From contig CM114275.1 in assembly GCA_050084515.1 (NCBI GenBank), positions 806,001 to 870,000 on the forward strand: a stretch of 64,000 bases of DNA, read 5' to 3'. The notes under the pieces were generated by a model that did no database searches, had not been told where the DNA came from, and was given only the letters and a program-made list of their open reading frames with translations. A program made the position numbers and the translations under genes. This document shows, piece after piece, positions 1 through 11,149 of this stretch. Position 1 is the stretch's first letter; each line of letters opens with the position of its first letter. This DNA comes from Blasia pusilla. Its lineage: Eukaryota > Marchantiophyta > Marchantiopsida > Blasiales.

Positions 1-293
1 TCATGAGCGGAAACAACTCTCAGCACGTTCAGTATCGATATCCAGCAGAAGTAAATCGTCAACTTGAAGGTCTTCGGTTTCAAAGGATTCCACGAAGAAC
101 TAATGCAAACACACGTTCACACAGCTGCGGATTTCTGGCCACCTAATCTCCGAACCCTCACTTAATAGTTATCCTCCCCAAGTTTCATTTTACGGAGGTC
201 TTGTCTGAGAAGCAAGAGGCGTCTTGAGAAATCTTGCCAATATTTCAGATTCGTATTGGAAAAGGCAGCTACTAAACGTCTCGACGTACGTAC

Positions 294-1315
294 CTCTCCA
301 CTGGGGAGTCGATGGTGTTAATGTCCATAGTCCTTTTCGATCCACATCTGTAAAGATCAAGAATGAATCACGGCATCAGCTGCTTCAGAATATTCAAAGA
401 GCACAGGTCATTGTACGAAAACATTCGTGAAGCATAGCATCCCAAAGAACCAGAGTGTATACTATATTCCTGGACGTGAGCAGACAAATATTTCTCGTTT
501 TGTGGACGTCGAAAAATGTTCATTCACGATGTACAGACTCCGTCGGAAACTCGAATTGTTATCCACTTCATGAATCCGAAAGCCAAAGTCAAACCCGACA
601 AGGAGTATTCAGACGAGATATGAACGAAAGAGTTAGGGAGTCTTTAGTAAATGAACCATCGTGCGGTTGATTGTCGAATTATGTAAAAAGATAAAAGGTT
701 AAGAAAATTCCATTGGAATTTTCGGCCACAATGCAAACTATGTCGTCTCTTCCACGCACGTACTTTAAACCACGACACAAATTCCGGGTCAGCGCGACAG
801 AAGAATTTCTAGTGGACTGGAGCCGTCCGGTCTGTAGACCCGTTTTCGAGAACTGTCCACCTTAATTTCTATGACGCGTGGACAGATAGTGATGGAAAAT
901 TGTAGAGAGAGGGAGAAGCACTGGTCTATTGACCTGTCTTCGGAAAGAATTCACTTGATTTCTTAGAAGAATTTGGCAGATGGTCCCCCTCCCGGAGCAT
1001 CCCGAGAGCCAAGGAAACCCTTCAGCGTTGTCCTAATCCATATCACGCTAGGAAAACACGGTTTTGTGACTCGATACCGACGAGATTCCGTAAGCGAGGG
1101 ATATACATCGCGAGGAAGAGAAAAGACCGAAGAAACGCACATACAAAGCAGTCGCGATCGGATTGAAATCAAAGTTATCACAACGACATCCAACTTTTCG
1201 AAGCTTATATCAAGCGATGGTCAAGGGAATTATCGTCGCGAGAAACTCACTTGCAGCTTCCGCCGCACTTGCAGGCACTCCCGCATGAGCATCCACTGTT
1301 TCCGCAGCCTGACAT
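294..1315 (-). CDS. Metallothionein copy A, exons 1-2 (partial, runs off window)
   Basis: Minus-strand metallothionein, a small cytosolic protein that binds Cu/Zn/Cd through cysteine thiolates. Exon 1 is 1251-1315 (ATG at 1315-1313) and encodes a Cys-rich module starting MSGCGNSGCSCGSACKCG. It ends at a GTGAGT donor. Exon 2 is 294-347 (54 nt, between a TTTACAG acceptor and a GTACGT donor) and encodes CGSKRTMDINTIDSPVE. Intron 1 is 903 bp. The final Cys-rich exon should lie about 140 bp beyond position 1, judged by alignment with the complete copy at 41283-42763. Against that copy, exon 1 differs at 2 of 65 bases and exon 2 at 4 of 54, giving K for Q in exon 1 and SP for TR in exon 2. No break is seen. 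The exon model rests on splice sites, frame continuity and conservation between copies, without transcript evidence. Confidence 0.85.
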
Positions 1316-1424
1316 TTTGATTGACTGATGGAAAGTAGGGATCAAACACGAAGTTCAAAATGCTCAAGAACTACAAATCTGATAAAAGGAAAACTTATGT
1401 GTTGGATTCATGCCATACCGCGTC

Positions 1425-1430
1425 TTTATA
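1425..1430 (-). promoter_or_regulatory. Probable TATA box of metallothionein copy A
   Basis: Reading the minus strand, TATAAA followed by GACGCGG lies about 110 bp upstream of the copy A start codon, a normal distance for a plant core promoter with a 5' UTR of about 80 nt. The aligned position in copy B (about 41162-41168) reads CTACAAAGG, so the TATA box is not shared. Confidence 0.5.
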
Positions 1431-1545
1431 AGCCGATTCGGACGATTTGTGTCCAACCTTCCATCCATCTAGGGATAGCGAACGCGTAACTGAAGAGAAG
1501 TTAGCCTCCTTGGTCCATCGGATTTACGCTAGTAGTAAAAATTTT

Positions 1546-2399
1546 CATCGTTGGAAAATATTGAGTTTCCATAATCCTTAATCAGTAATTATTTTCAGTG
1601 TGTGAGTCCATTTTGATAGTAGATAAAATTAAATTTTACACATAAGGAAAAATATTCTTTTCTTTTCGTGTTTCTTCCATTTTCCTCCTCTTCTAAAAGT
1701 GAAGTATATATATTTTGGGAAATAGATGACGTTTTAGTGGAATATACCAACATTGACCAACAATTAAAGTAGGCATGTGGTCAATACCATACCATAATAA
1801 GTACATGGGGTGGGGTTATATGTACACCAGTCGTCCCTTTATCACGGGATATTTTCACTAAAAGGCCATCTGCAAGTAACTTGGTGTTTCTCAATTAACC
1901 GAAAAATATTATTTTAATTAGTACTTTTGGACTAGTGCAATGTAGTCGGCTGGAAGGATAGGGTAGTTTTTTCGAGAACCGGTACATCTACAGACCAGGA
2001 CGGTAAAATTTGAAATTTTCTTGAAGCCGGCCGGCTAAAAATACAAATACAGAGGAGAACCCTTGTATTTCGCCGTCTAAATTTCTAACCGGGGTTAGGT
2101 CAACACGTAACCCCGGTTCTCCCCCGACATTGAAAAGGATCCTCCACCATACTTCGTAGAGAGTGCAGCTGTCTTTTGTCCTTTTACACTTTTGCCCCTC
2201 GTCCATAGGTCCTTTTTTCTTTTGAGATCTTAATTATTCGTTATTCATCTTGACGCCTCTTCCCCGAAGTGTGGACGATGTGGCGGAGCTACGCAATGGA
2301 CACGCGGCTAGAGGGAGTAGGGAATAGGGATGTTATGTCATATTAGTAATTCCTTCCCCACCAAGTGAGAGTAATTTTTTGCGGGTGCTATGAAAAGAT
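1546..2399. other. Spacer upstream of metallothionein copy A
   Basis: Homology with the 5' flank of copy B fades near 1545. The rest contains no open frame or repeat I recognise. The stretch 2000-2200 is less AT-rich than its flanks. Short frames here are not supported by similarity or splice context. Confidence 0.4.
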
Positions 2400-2539
2400 T
2401 CACATATAAGGAAAATATAAAATATGTATAAAAAAGGATGGGGAACCCATCACGATACAAATGAGGGGGCAAAGAGAGCCCAAAAGGAAGACCTCAAGAG
2501 GTCAGAATCGGCCCCAAGCAGAAAGAAGGGGGTTTCCCT

Positions 2540-3873
2540 CTAACGACAAGAATCACCAACAATAGAGACAATATCAGCAACACCTACAGAACTATGACTA
2601 CTACTAAGTGGGCCTCTAGCATTGGCATCTCCAACCGCCTGAGCCCGCCGCAGAAGCCCATTTGCCTGGGCGCGCTGCAAAGCTATGGAGACCCGTTGCC
2701 TACAATAAAGTATCGCAGTGGCTAAGGACAACCCATTTCTCGACTGGAGATGATGGGCGCAATCCGTAAGGAACGAGTCAAACCTCTCTCCCATCGCCCC
2801 GTACATCTCAATGGCTAGGGGGATAAATCGATGTCCGTCATGAAGTCGACCGTAAATGTGGGTCTTCTTGACCGCCGCTGCTCCTTGTAGCAATCTCCCT
2901 TGTGCTACCACTTGGGCTTGCACCGCCTCTCGCATAGGATCTGTCACTACAACATCCACTACCACCACCTCAGCCTCCTTCGTCATGTAGAGATTAGCAC
3001 GGATAAGGGAATCCCGCATGGAGTAGTGACTCTCTCTCTGTACATGGAATCCACTCTCCCGAGCAATAGAGAACATAATATCCCGCACTGCATCGTGAGT
3101 GGCTATCCTCTCACCCCCAACTGGACACCGTGCCAAATGCACACCAAGTGGATCCAGACTCTGGCGACACTCGCAATGTGTCGAACCAACCACCGTTGGT
3201 TGGGGCAGGCCCAGTCGGAACCTCATCGCTGTAGTGTAGGTAAGTGGTGCGATGCGGAAAGCCGGGATGAGGGCACGAGCCCCCACCCATGAGCCTGCCC
3301 CCTTTCCGGAGCAAGAGCGAATACATGCCCGAACGTCCATGGGGATATTCCCGTCCGACATAGTAGCTCTAAACAATGCATCAAAGAAGATTGGAGCCCC
3401 GACTGTCTGGAGGAAACTAGGGAAGAGAAAGCGGGAAGAACTGCTCTAGCCTCAACAAGAAGGGAGTCTCTACAAGCTGTAAGTGAAGACTGAAGTGGGA
3501 AAAGACCATCCTCAACCTAGGAAACGTACTGTAAAAGTAGCGGTCTATCCCTAACCAAAAATCGGGAGCAAAGGAGGGGTGCTATAGTGGCCCAACTCCC
3601 TAAAAAGGATGAAGACGCCACTAACTCAGTCACTATGAGACCTACTCCACCAAAGGCAATCGGCCAAGAAGCCCGTCTATGAGCTAGCTCCCACGCGGGG
3701 CACTCTAATGAGTCGGGTCCTTGAAGATCCCTAAACGCCTGCATAATCTTTCTATCAAAGGATCTATACAAGGAAGAAATATGGCTAGTTGCCCACACAG
3801 TTCTACATAGATAACCAGGTCTACGTGCAAAACATGACGAGAGGATTCCATAAGCTACTTGAGGGTCACCAAT
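2540..3873 (-). pseudogene. 5'-truncated LINE-like retrotransposon, C-terminal ORF2 fragment
   Basis: Minus-strand coding remnant in two blocks. Block 3873-3517 encodes the region after the RT, with the motif PIAFGGVGL followed by SFLGSWA, typical of the thumb/C-terminal region of non-LTR retrotransposon polyproteins. Block 3376-2540 (278 codons) carries a zinc-binding motif (CEC...H...C, within residues about 88-105) and then a segment containing VVVVDVVVTDP. This order, Cys/His knuckle then an acidic beta-strand motif, resembles the restriction-like endonuclease domain of site-specific LINE clades. A frameshift or stop separates the blocks. The RT itself is missing, as expected for 5' truncation during target-primed insertion. 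A 3' UTR probably runs to about 2400. Family and clade assignment are inference from motif layout. Confidence 0.6.
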
Positions 3874-4358
3874 TCACATATATAGGATGAGAATGTGAAC
3901 GTAGGGACACACCACAATAAAGTTTAATGTTAAAAATAAGAAAAAAGTTTTAAAAAATATTTCTAGTTCGTTTTAAGAAAATTTTTATTTTAAGAAATTT
4001 GTAAAAAATAATTATCTCTTTTCAATCCCTATATTTTAATAAATAAAATAAAATCATTCATTTTGATGATTTTTTCCCAAAGAGGGATTAATTTTTTCTT
4101 CCAATCTAACGTGAAAATTAAAAATTAAAAATAATTTAGAAATAATATTTATTCCATGATTTTGAAGAATAAGTCTTGTGCCATTAGTGTCGTATTATCC
4201 TTTTCATTTTTTCCAAAAGGCATATGAATCCTCCTTCAAAACTTAACTTTAAATTAATTTTGTTCATAATTTCGTTGGCATAAATCTTGGAAAATTGAAT
4301 TTTAAATTTTCAAATGAAAAAATATAATAAAATAAAAGAAAATCTAGAAGATTTCATT
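3874..4358. other. AT-rich spacer
   Basis: Very AT-rich DNA between the LINE fragment and the first 640-bp TGTC...GACA-type unit. No coding potential or clear repeat seen. Confidence 0.5.
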
Positions 4359-5002
4359 TGTCGTGCGCATACACATCGTTACACACCGCTACACAACATA
4401 CATCGTTATCACCAAACACACATAAAAATGCACGATCCCATGCTAATTCATGACATCCAACAACAAGACGAGAAGTACCAAAATGTCTCCAATAAATCAA
4501 TGAAATCTCACATCAACATCTCACACCAAACTCTCCATGCTGTGCACACTCTCTCATGTCAAACCAAACCCACTCTCCTAATCATAGGCTTGGGTTACAC
4601 ATACAAGTCAAGGAAGATTATAACTTTGCCGCCTCATGCTAAGAGGTTCAACAAAGAGAGAATGAGCTCTCAAGCTCTCTCTCTTGGAGGTATACCCCCT
4701 TCCCTCTTCCAAACTCTCTCTTCGATAACCTATGCTCGCGAGTTATCTCCTTGGCTCTTGAACTCTTGTAGCGGATCAAAGGTCACTTCTCAAAATAGAA
4801 AGTCAACTATAATCCAAATGGAAATTTACCCGAAATAGTAATTTTCTCTATATGGTTCCAAATGAGCCGAAACGAAGGGGGAACCTGCTCTCGCAAGTTA
4901 CCCGTGACCTCAACAGGTCATCATCGACCTCCTAAGGCTACCCTCTAGTATCTCCAAAAGCGCTCTACTAGATCTCGCCAATCTATCCTAAAAGACGTGA
5001 TA
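4359..5002 (-). mobile_element. 640-bp unit joining the two ends of element A (solo LTR or internal-deletion derivative)
   Basis: On the plus strand it starts TGTCGTGCGCATACACATCG and ends AAAAGACGTGATA (expected GACA). The first about 130 bp match the terminal segment at 5005-5132, and the remaining about 510 bp match 25228-25768. It therefore equals the two ends of element A without the interior. A second, flanked copy is at 57017-57658. It lies 2 bp from the end of element A in the same orientation. It could be a solo LTR of the family, a non-autonomous derivative, or the displaced 3' LTR of A. Confidence 0.65.
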
Positions 5003-5004
5003 GA

Positions 5005-5132
5005 TGTCGTGCGCATACACATCGCTACACAACACACATCGCTGTCACCGAACATACACATAAATATGCACGATCTTATGCTAACTCATGGCATCTAAAC
5101 AACGAGACAAGAAGTACCAAAATATCTCCAAT
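5005..5132 (-). repeat. 3' terminal segment of element A
   Basis: In element sense this ends in ...GCGCACGACA. The same segment forms one end of the units at 4359-5002 and 57017-57658, and a diverged version ends element B at 37393. It is not found after the 5' terminal segment of A, where a complete LTR would require it. Confidence 0.65.
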
Positions 5133-5336
5133 CTTCCTCCTACTTGGTGGTTAGGTCCTTCTAACTCCAAATAGCAATCTATCCCTACCTACCATGACAA
5201 ACATCTCTCGGAGGCTAAGAGCAAAAAGACCGAGTGCTCATGTGGCCCCATCGTTAGTTGCCTTCTTATCATCCATGTCACAAGCACAAGTCGAAATCTA
5301 GAACTACCTACTCTATGTATATATGGGATACCTCCA

Positions 5337-5872
5337 TCATCCTTGAGGAACCCTAGTGAGAAGTGACGTCAAACATGCCGTATGCCATCCTCTCGAACAT
5401 CCATCACAGACTAGCATCGTGGTTGTACCACCGGCGGAACCACACAATATAGATTGTAAGCATGAAGGAACTACTGCTAAGCTTGGATCAACTGTACCGT
5501 CAATGTTAGGAAGGTGACATGGCACACAGTGACGCATATGATCCTTCCAAACCATACCATCGCTTCCCTCCAATAAAAGAACAACAGATGGCAAAACCTC
5601 ACGCACTCTCAAGATAGTACACCATGTAGTCACATCCAAAGTCGTGGATGCCGTTTGTTGCAAGTAGATATAGTCTCCTTGATGATAGTAGATTGATAAC
5701 CATCTCTCCGAATAGTCACATACCTCAACGTATCCTGATGATGCGCAATCGGCAAATTCTCAAACGCTATGGGCATCACTCTCCGAAACAACTCAACCCT
5801 CTAAGAACATGCTTGCATCCATATATCAGGGTCATCAAGGTTCAACACCAAAATCTCAATGAATGGCCGTAG
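5337..5872 (-). pseudogene. Element A integrase C-terminus and PHD finger
   Basis: In element sense, an integrase C-terminal segment (ELFRRVMP then AFENLPIAHH, near 5805-5760) leads to the tail WKDHMRHCVPCHLPN and then a zinc finger: CGSAGGTTTMLVCDGCSRGW then HTAC. The spacing C-x2-C-x10-C-x2-C-x4-H-x2-C fits the first part of a C4HC3 PHD finger, a fold that usually reads histone H3 tails. The last Cys pair is lost in a decayed 3' end, but it is present in the element B copy. The frame is broken several times. Plant gypsy integrases often end in a chromodomain; here a PHD finger holds that place. Confidence 0.7.
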
Positions 5873-6781
5873 GTAAATATGGCTTTCGGCCATAAAGCAA
5901 CACGTATGGTGAGAAAGCCACTAAGGATGTATGCATGCTAAATCTGTATCCCATCGCCAACCACGACAACTGAAGGTCCTAATGTCCTAGGTGACCTCTC
6001 TGCAAGCCATACTTGCGCAATCCTCTCTTCAATGTCTGCACAACCCTCTCCGCTAGTCCATCCTCCTCAGGATGATTGCGCAAAGTAGTGCGGTGGTTAT
6101 CAGCGCCTGATCACACAAGGATTGAAACTCCCCGCCAAACTCTGTACCCTGGTCTATCAACATCTCAGATGGTGTGCCATAATGACTCAACACTCAATCT
6201 AGGAAGGTATACGCTATTCCCTCACTCGCTTTGTCAAGCAATCCAACCAACTCTATCCACTACGAGAAGTGCTTGACCATCACCAACACATAACGATTAT
6301 GGTGCTCCGTCGAAGGTAAAGGTCTTGCAAAATCCAAACTCCATCTATAACCTAAATCCATGATTGGAAGTGAATGCAATTGTGGAGTCGGAGCATTGAA
6401 TGATGCTCAGACCCGATCACACACCATGCATCTGACAACAAACTTCTGAACGTCACTCTACATGCTCCAATATTGTATATGGAGCAAGCTATACGTCCAT
6501 TTCACTCCAAAATGACCCAACTCCTCGTGGGCATGACGCACCAAACGTGCTCTCTGTGAAGGATGAGGCATTATAAGTACTTTACTATCCTTCCAAACTC
6601 ACAATACATGTGTCCCCTCCCACTTAAACCGTCTGGCTCGATGATGTAGGATCCAATCCCGCCCTCTAGCACCCATTGTGCTCGCGACGCGGCCAAAACG
6701 CAGTTGCTCTAATACTACTCCATCATCGTAAATCTCTCGGCCACCTGTTGTCTCCTCACCGGCCTCTGGATCTAAGGACTC
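5873..6781 (-). pseudogene. Element A integrase (zinc-binding and catalytic core remnant)
   Basis: Minus-strand remnant matching element B 34463-35300. Near 6550-6420 the HHCC zinc-binding domain is readable as RHAHEELGHFGVK...C..C. It is followed by core-domain sequence parallel to the WSVDFAGPL region of B. Stops and frameshifts interrupt every frame. The role would be strand transfer of element cDNA into host DNA. The call depends on collinearity with B. Confidence 0.65.
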
Positions 6782-7728
6782 TCAATCAGACCTCACCATT
6801 GAAGGCTCAGCAATCTGACTCTCCATAGCCAACAAGCCCAAAAAGGCTGACGCGTGCCATCTTGGCACCAACTCCTTATGACTCTCTCCATGCCAAGGAG
6901 CTTCGGTCGCATCTAGTTGCCTCGGGCATGGGTTACCGCTCAAACCATATGCATCTTGGTTGTGCGTCCCAAATCTATGCACCACTTGGAAATCATACTC
7001 CTGCAACAACAGAGCCCATCTCTGAAGCTTCCCTGTAAGCTTGTCGGACTCCATCAACCACTTAAGTGGCTGGTGATCAGTAATAATGGTAAAGGGGTTG
7101 ACGAATAGATAACACTTGAAATGTGCAACAACCCACACTGCAGCCAAACACTCATCCTTATACGAGCTATACTTTGCCTCTATAACATTTTTTGAGTGAG
7201 TAGCGTAAGCCACCACGAACTCTCTACTATCATTGTCATGCTGGGTCAACATGGCTCCAAGCCCCAACATGCTCCAATTGGTATGCAACTAGAAAGGACG
7301 CCCCGTGATTGGTCTCCTCAGTATGGGCTCGCACGTCAATATGTCCTTGAGCAGCTGGAATGCTCTCTCTTGCTCATCCCCCATGTGCCACTCTTAATCT
7401 ACCTTGGTTACCAAGGTTAGTGACTTTGCAATCAAATTGAAACCCTTGACGTACAGTTGATAGAAGTTTGCCAATCCCATGAATGCACGAACTCGACTCA
7501 TATGTATAGGGCATGGAATGCGTGAAATAGCCTCTACCTTCATCTGATGCACACCAAGGCCACATGGGTATATGGTATGACCCAGGTACTCAATATGGTC
7601 GTAGAAGATCTTGCACTTGCCTCGATGTAGGTTTAACCCATGTAACTCCCATCGTCAAAACACCTCCTCCAGATGTCGCTCATGCTCCTCAATCTTGGCG
7701 CTAAAGACTACGATATCATCAAAATAAT
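6782..7728 (-). pseudogene. Element A RT C-terminal part and RNase H
   Basis: Starts with the RT catalytic box, readable as YYFDDIVVFS at the copia insertion point. It continues through the RT thumb/connection (EYLGH, RVRAFMGL) into RNase H (LHTNWSMLGLGAMLTQ ... EAKYSSYKDECLA ... TDHQPLKWLM). The first RNase H acidic residue is Asn here where element B has Asp. Stop codons precede the 168-codon RNase H frame at 7288-6782. The other half of the RT lies beyond the copia insertion, at 12908-13843. Confidence 0.75.
7724..7728. repeat. Target-site duplication (left), ATAAT
   Basis: ATAAT at 7724-7728 and again at 12908-12912 flanks the copia element. Deleting one copy plus the insert restores collinearity with element B across the RT active-site region with no length change. 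Confidence 0.8.
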
Positions 7729-8040
7729 ATTGAAGATTGAGTTACAATCAAACTCATGAGACACTTGAACTGTTACATTTGGTACTCACACGAAGTAGGG
7801 AAGCTTAATCTTGGTTAGTCAGTTAATCGCAATTATCATAACTAAGGTTAGTTAATCACAGTTAGTCTAACTCGAGACTATGATTAAGATTAGGATTAGA
7901 GGTGCTTTTACATATCCTATATAATTGAGAAGGGGACCAGCCTCCACTCATTCTCTCATTGAAAATTTTGTTCTTCATGGTGGTGTGTAAGTGTGAGAGC
8001 CGTTTCCCACCAGTTATGCTTCTTTAGCAATTTTCCACAT
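7729..8040 (+). repeat. Left LTR of copia element C
   Basis: Starts ATTGAAGATTGAGTTACA and ends ...AGCAATTTTCCACAT. It matches 12596-12907 along its whole length with scattered substitutions. A likely TATA motif (CCTATATAATTG, near 7916-7927) sits in the 3' half. Confidence 0.9.
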
Positions 8041-8056
8041 GGTATCACAGCGATAG
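8041..8056 (+). other. Primer-binding site of copia element C
   Basis: TGGTATCACAGCG, overlapping the LTR edge by one base, resembles the initiator-Met tRNA primer site (TGGTATCAGAGC) common in plant copia elements. Confidence 0.6.
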
Positions 8057-8516
8057 GAGAACATTACTTGAAATTCTTGCTGTTTGAGGAGAGAAGAGAG
8101 ACAAGAGAAGGCACAATTTTAGTTTGTGAGAAGGAAATTTTATTGAAAGCTCCGTGGGTGTACATTTCAGATGGAGCTTTGATGATGATAAAACTTTGGA
8201 GGCGTTTTTGAGGGTTTCCCCGGTTGATTTAGCCATCTGCGTCTACACAAGCTAGCCGCCTTGTAGAACTTGTTGAGAGCTTTCCAATGCACTCAAAATC
8301 GCTCGTTTATGATATTCTAAGCTCATGCAGTAGCAATTTCAGTGTAGGAAAGTGCAATTAGTGAAGAAAAGTTGTGTAGTTTGCTCTGTATAGGCCAATT
8401 TCGACTAGTTCTTTCATATAGTTGATCAAATTTGGAAAATTTCACGTCGATTTCTGTGTAGGAGTGGTCTATGCTTCAATTGGAGCAGTAGAAAGCTTGA
8501 AATTACATCTTTGTGA

Positions 8517-9420
8517 GTGAAATCGTTCGTCATGGAGTATTCTTCAACAGCAATCATAAGCGAGAAGCTAGATAAGCAGAATTACAATGTCAGGAAGTTT
8601 CGCATGAAAAAATTTCTCGTGGGTCAAGAATTATGGGAGCTTGTCACAAGTGATGAGGCCAAGCCAGAAGGTGACTCAACAGACTTGAATGTTTGCGCCT
8701 AGAACAAACGCGCAAGGCAAGTAATCCACTATATTTCAATAACGATCAATTCGCCAATTATATGTCATATTCAAGATGTTGATACTCCAAAGGAGTTCTT
8801 CGATGCATTGGAAAAGCTGTTCCAAACATCTACAAAGGCTAGAAAGCTTCAATTGAAGCAGAAATTGAACGAAGTGAGGAAAGGATTGCAGAGCATGAAT
8901 GATTATATTTTGAGTCTGAGACATATTGTTGATCAGTTGAATAGCATTGGAGTGACAGTAGAAGATAATGATCTGATCTTGTTCACTCTTCAAGCCCTTC
9001 CAAAGGATTACAAGTCCTTTGAGACCTCTATCTCTGTGAGAGAGAAATATCTTTCAAGAGTTAGTCCCTCTCTTAATCAGTAAAGAGATGCACCTAGTAG
9101 GCAGAAGTAGCTCGTCTAGTCTGCAAGAGAGTGCGCTATTTGCAAGTTATGGATCAAACAAAGGCAAGGGTCGTGGTAGAGGCTTTCATGGTCGTGATGG
9201 ATATCAAACATATGGAGAAAGAGACACTCAATATAACGTCACTCAATCAACTACGAACCTGCAACAGACACAATCACAAGGTGGTGATGGTGGAAACCGT
9301 TGGGATCGAGCTCAGCAATAGAGGGTCCCTAGATCTTGCAATTACTGTGGAATAAAGGGTCACCATGCAAAGTTTTGCTTCAAAAAGAAGGCATATATGA
9401 GAACAGTAGCCTTACAACAA
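8517..9420 (+). pseudogene. Copia element C gag
   Basis: Gag-like protein beginning near 8532 (MEYSSTAIISEKLDKQNYNV), with the pattern of the UBN2-type copia gag: a motif with LVGQELWELV, then a helical region with EVRKGLQSMNDYI. A CCHC zinc knuckle follows near 9333-9385, readable as CNYCGIKGHHAKFC. Stops at about 8701 and 9319 and a frameshift near 9080 break the frame. The role is to form the virus-like particle and bind element RNA. Confidence 0.8.
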
Positions 9421-9499
9421 CAAAATTATGTGGAGCAACAACACATAACAACACATAACAACATTCACAAACAGAGCATCTCTTGGTTATGACTCATCA

Positions 9500-10930
9500 T
9501 ATGGGAACAATGGTCAAGAAAGACTCGATAGCAGATTGGTACATTGACTCTGGTGCATCAAATCACATGACCTCACAAGCTAAATGGTTTAGTAGTTGGA
9601 GCCGGTGAAAGATCCTGCAATTGTACTCACAAAAGATGACAATCAACATCATATCACGTATACCGATAAAGTTCCAATAACATCAGATGGTCTTTGTGCG
9701 CTTCGAAATGTTCTCTATGTTCCTACCATTGCAAAAACCTGATCTCTGTAGGACAGATAGTATAACAGGGTTATCAAGTGAACTTTAATGCAGATGGTTG
9801 TTTCATTGCAATAATGGATGACTAGACTACGATAGCTAAAGGAACTAGATCCGGCAGAATGTTCAAATTAGATGTTTCTATGCCAAAGATTCAAACACCA
9901 ATTTATGATCAAACCGGCCAACAAATCAGAGATTTGCATGTATGGCATAAAAAAATTTGACATATGAATCTTCAAAGATTACAGAGTCTTTCATCATCTA
10001 ATATAATAATAGGACTCCCTAAATTAGCGAGTCTTGCTACATTAGAGGCATGTCCTACTTGCCAATTTGGAAAATAAGTTAGATTTCCTTTTCCAAAGCA
10101 AGGTAGAAGAGCATCAGGGATATTGGAGTTGATCTACAATGATGTGTGGACATCATCGTAATATAACCTTAGTGGTTGCCAGTACTTTATTTCATTTATT
10201 GATGAATTCAATTGGAGAACATATTCTAAAATTGCGTTGTGATGGAGGAGAAGAATATCTTTCAATAGAGTTTGATGACTATTTACGTCAGAATGACATT
10301 CAACGTCAAGTGACTTGCCGTTACACTCCACAACAAAATAGAGTGGCTGAGACGAAGAATCGACATATTGCTGAAGCGACACGAGCTATGCTAAATGAGA
10401 AGAACATGCCTAAGATATATTGGGTAGAGGCTGTAGCATGTGCAGTCTTCTTAATCAACCGAACTCCAATAGGAGTTCATAATAAAACTTTATTCAAAGT
10501 CTTCACAGGAAGTGAACTTGATTTTTCCTTCTTGAAAGTATTTGGCTGTATTTGTTATGCTCATGTTCCTTCTAACAGACCTACAAAATTAGACCCCAAG
10601 TCTAAAAGATGTATCTTCATTGACTATGGTGATGGAACTAAGGGATATAAGTACTACATTCCATCCTCTAAGCAACTTATTATTAGTCAGGATGTTATCT
10701 TTGATGAGCTAAAGTCATGGTATGCTCCATCTGAGCCTATTCCACCTCTAAACTCGTCTGTTGAGGGGGAGAATATGACTGTAAATCAACAGACATTATC
10801 TTCAACTTCCCTCAGTACTAGTGGAGGATTAGGAGAGGTCCTAGATTCATCAGTTAAATCTGTGAGTCCATGGACGGGAAGAGTACATATTCAGTCTGTT
10901 GATGCTAGTCAGAGCTCGAGTCAGGTGTGA
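9500..10930 (+). pseudogene. Copia element C protease and integrase
   Basis: The protease active site is readable near 9533 as DWYIDSGASNHMT. A pre-integrase HHCC region (LHVWHKK ... CPTCQFGK) lies near 9935-10075. The integrase core and C-terminal part form the 263-codon frame at 10139-10930, with CDGGEEYLS and YTPQQNRVAE supplying Asp and Glu of the catalytic triad. The frame then continues as WVEAVACAVFLINRTPI and FLKVFGCICYAHVP, typical of copia. Stops occur near 9600, 9960 and 10075. Confidence 0.85.
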
Positions 10931-11149
10931 GAGGCATCTACCTCTAAACAACAACTTCATAGATCAAGTAGAGTTACACATCCAATTCATAGATTCATAA
11001 ATGAAGGTTTCCTTGCGACACATCATGCATATATGATGACTGCCCTTCAAGAACAGGAGCCGAGTTGCTTTGAAGAAGCTGCAAGTAAAGTCGAATGGAT
11101 TGAAGATATGGAGAGCTTGCTGCATTAAGACATCAACAGACATGGGAGC

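Noticed and set aside
973-1320. 115-codon plus-strand frame at 973-1320
   Set aside because: It is antisense to metallothionein exon 1 and intron 1 and arises from the minus-strand gene; no independent support.
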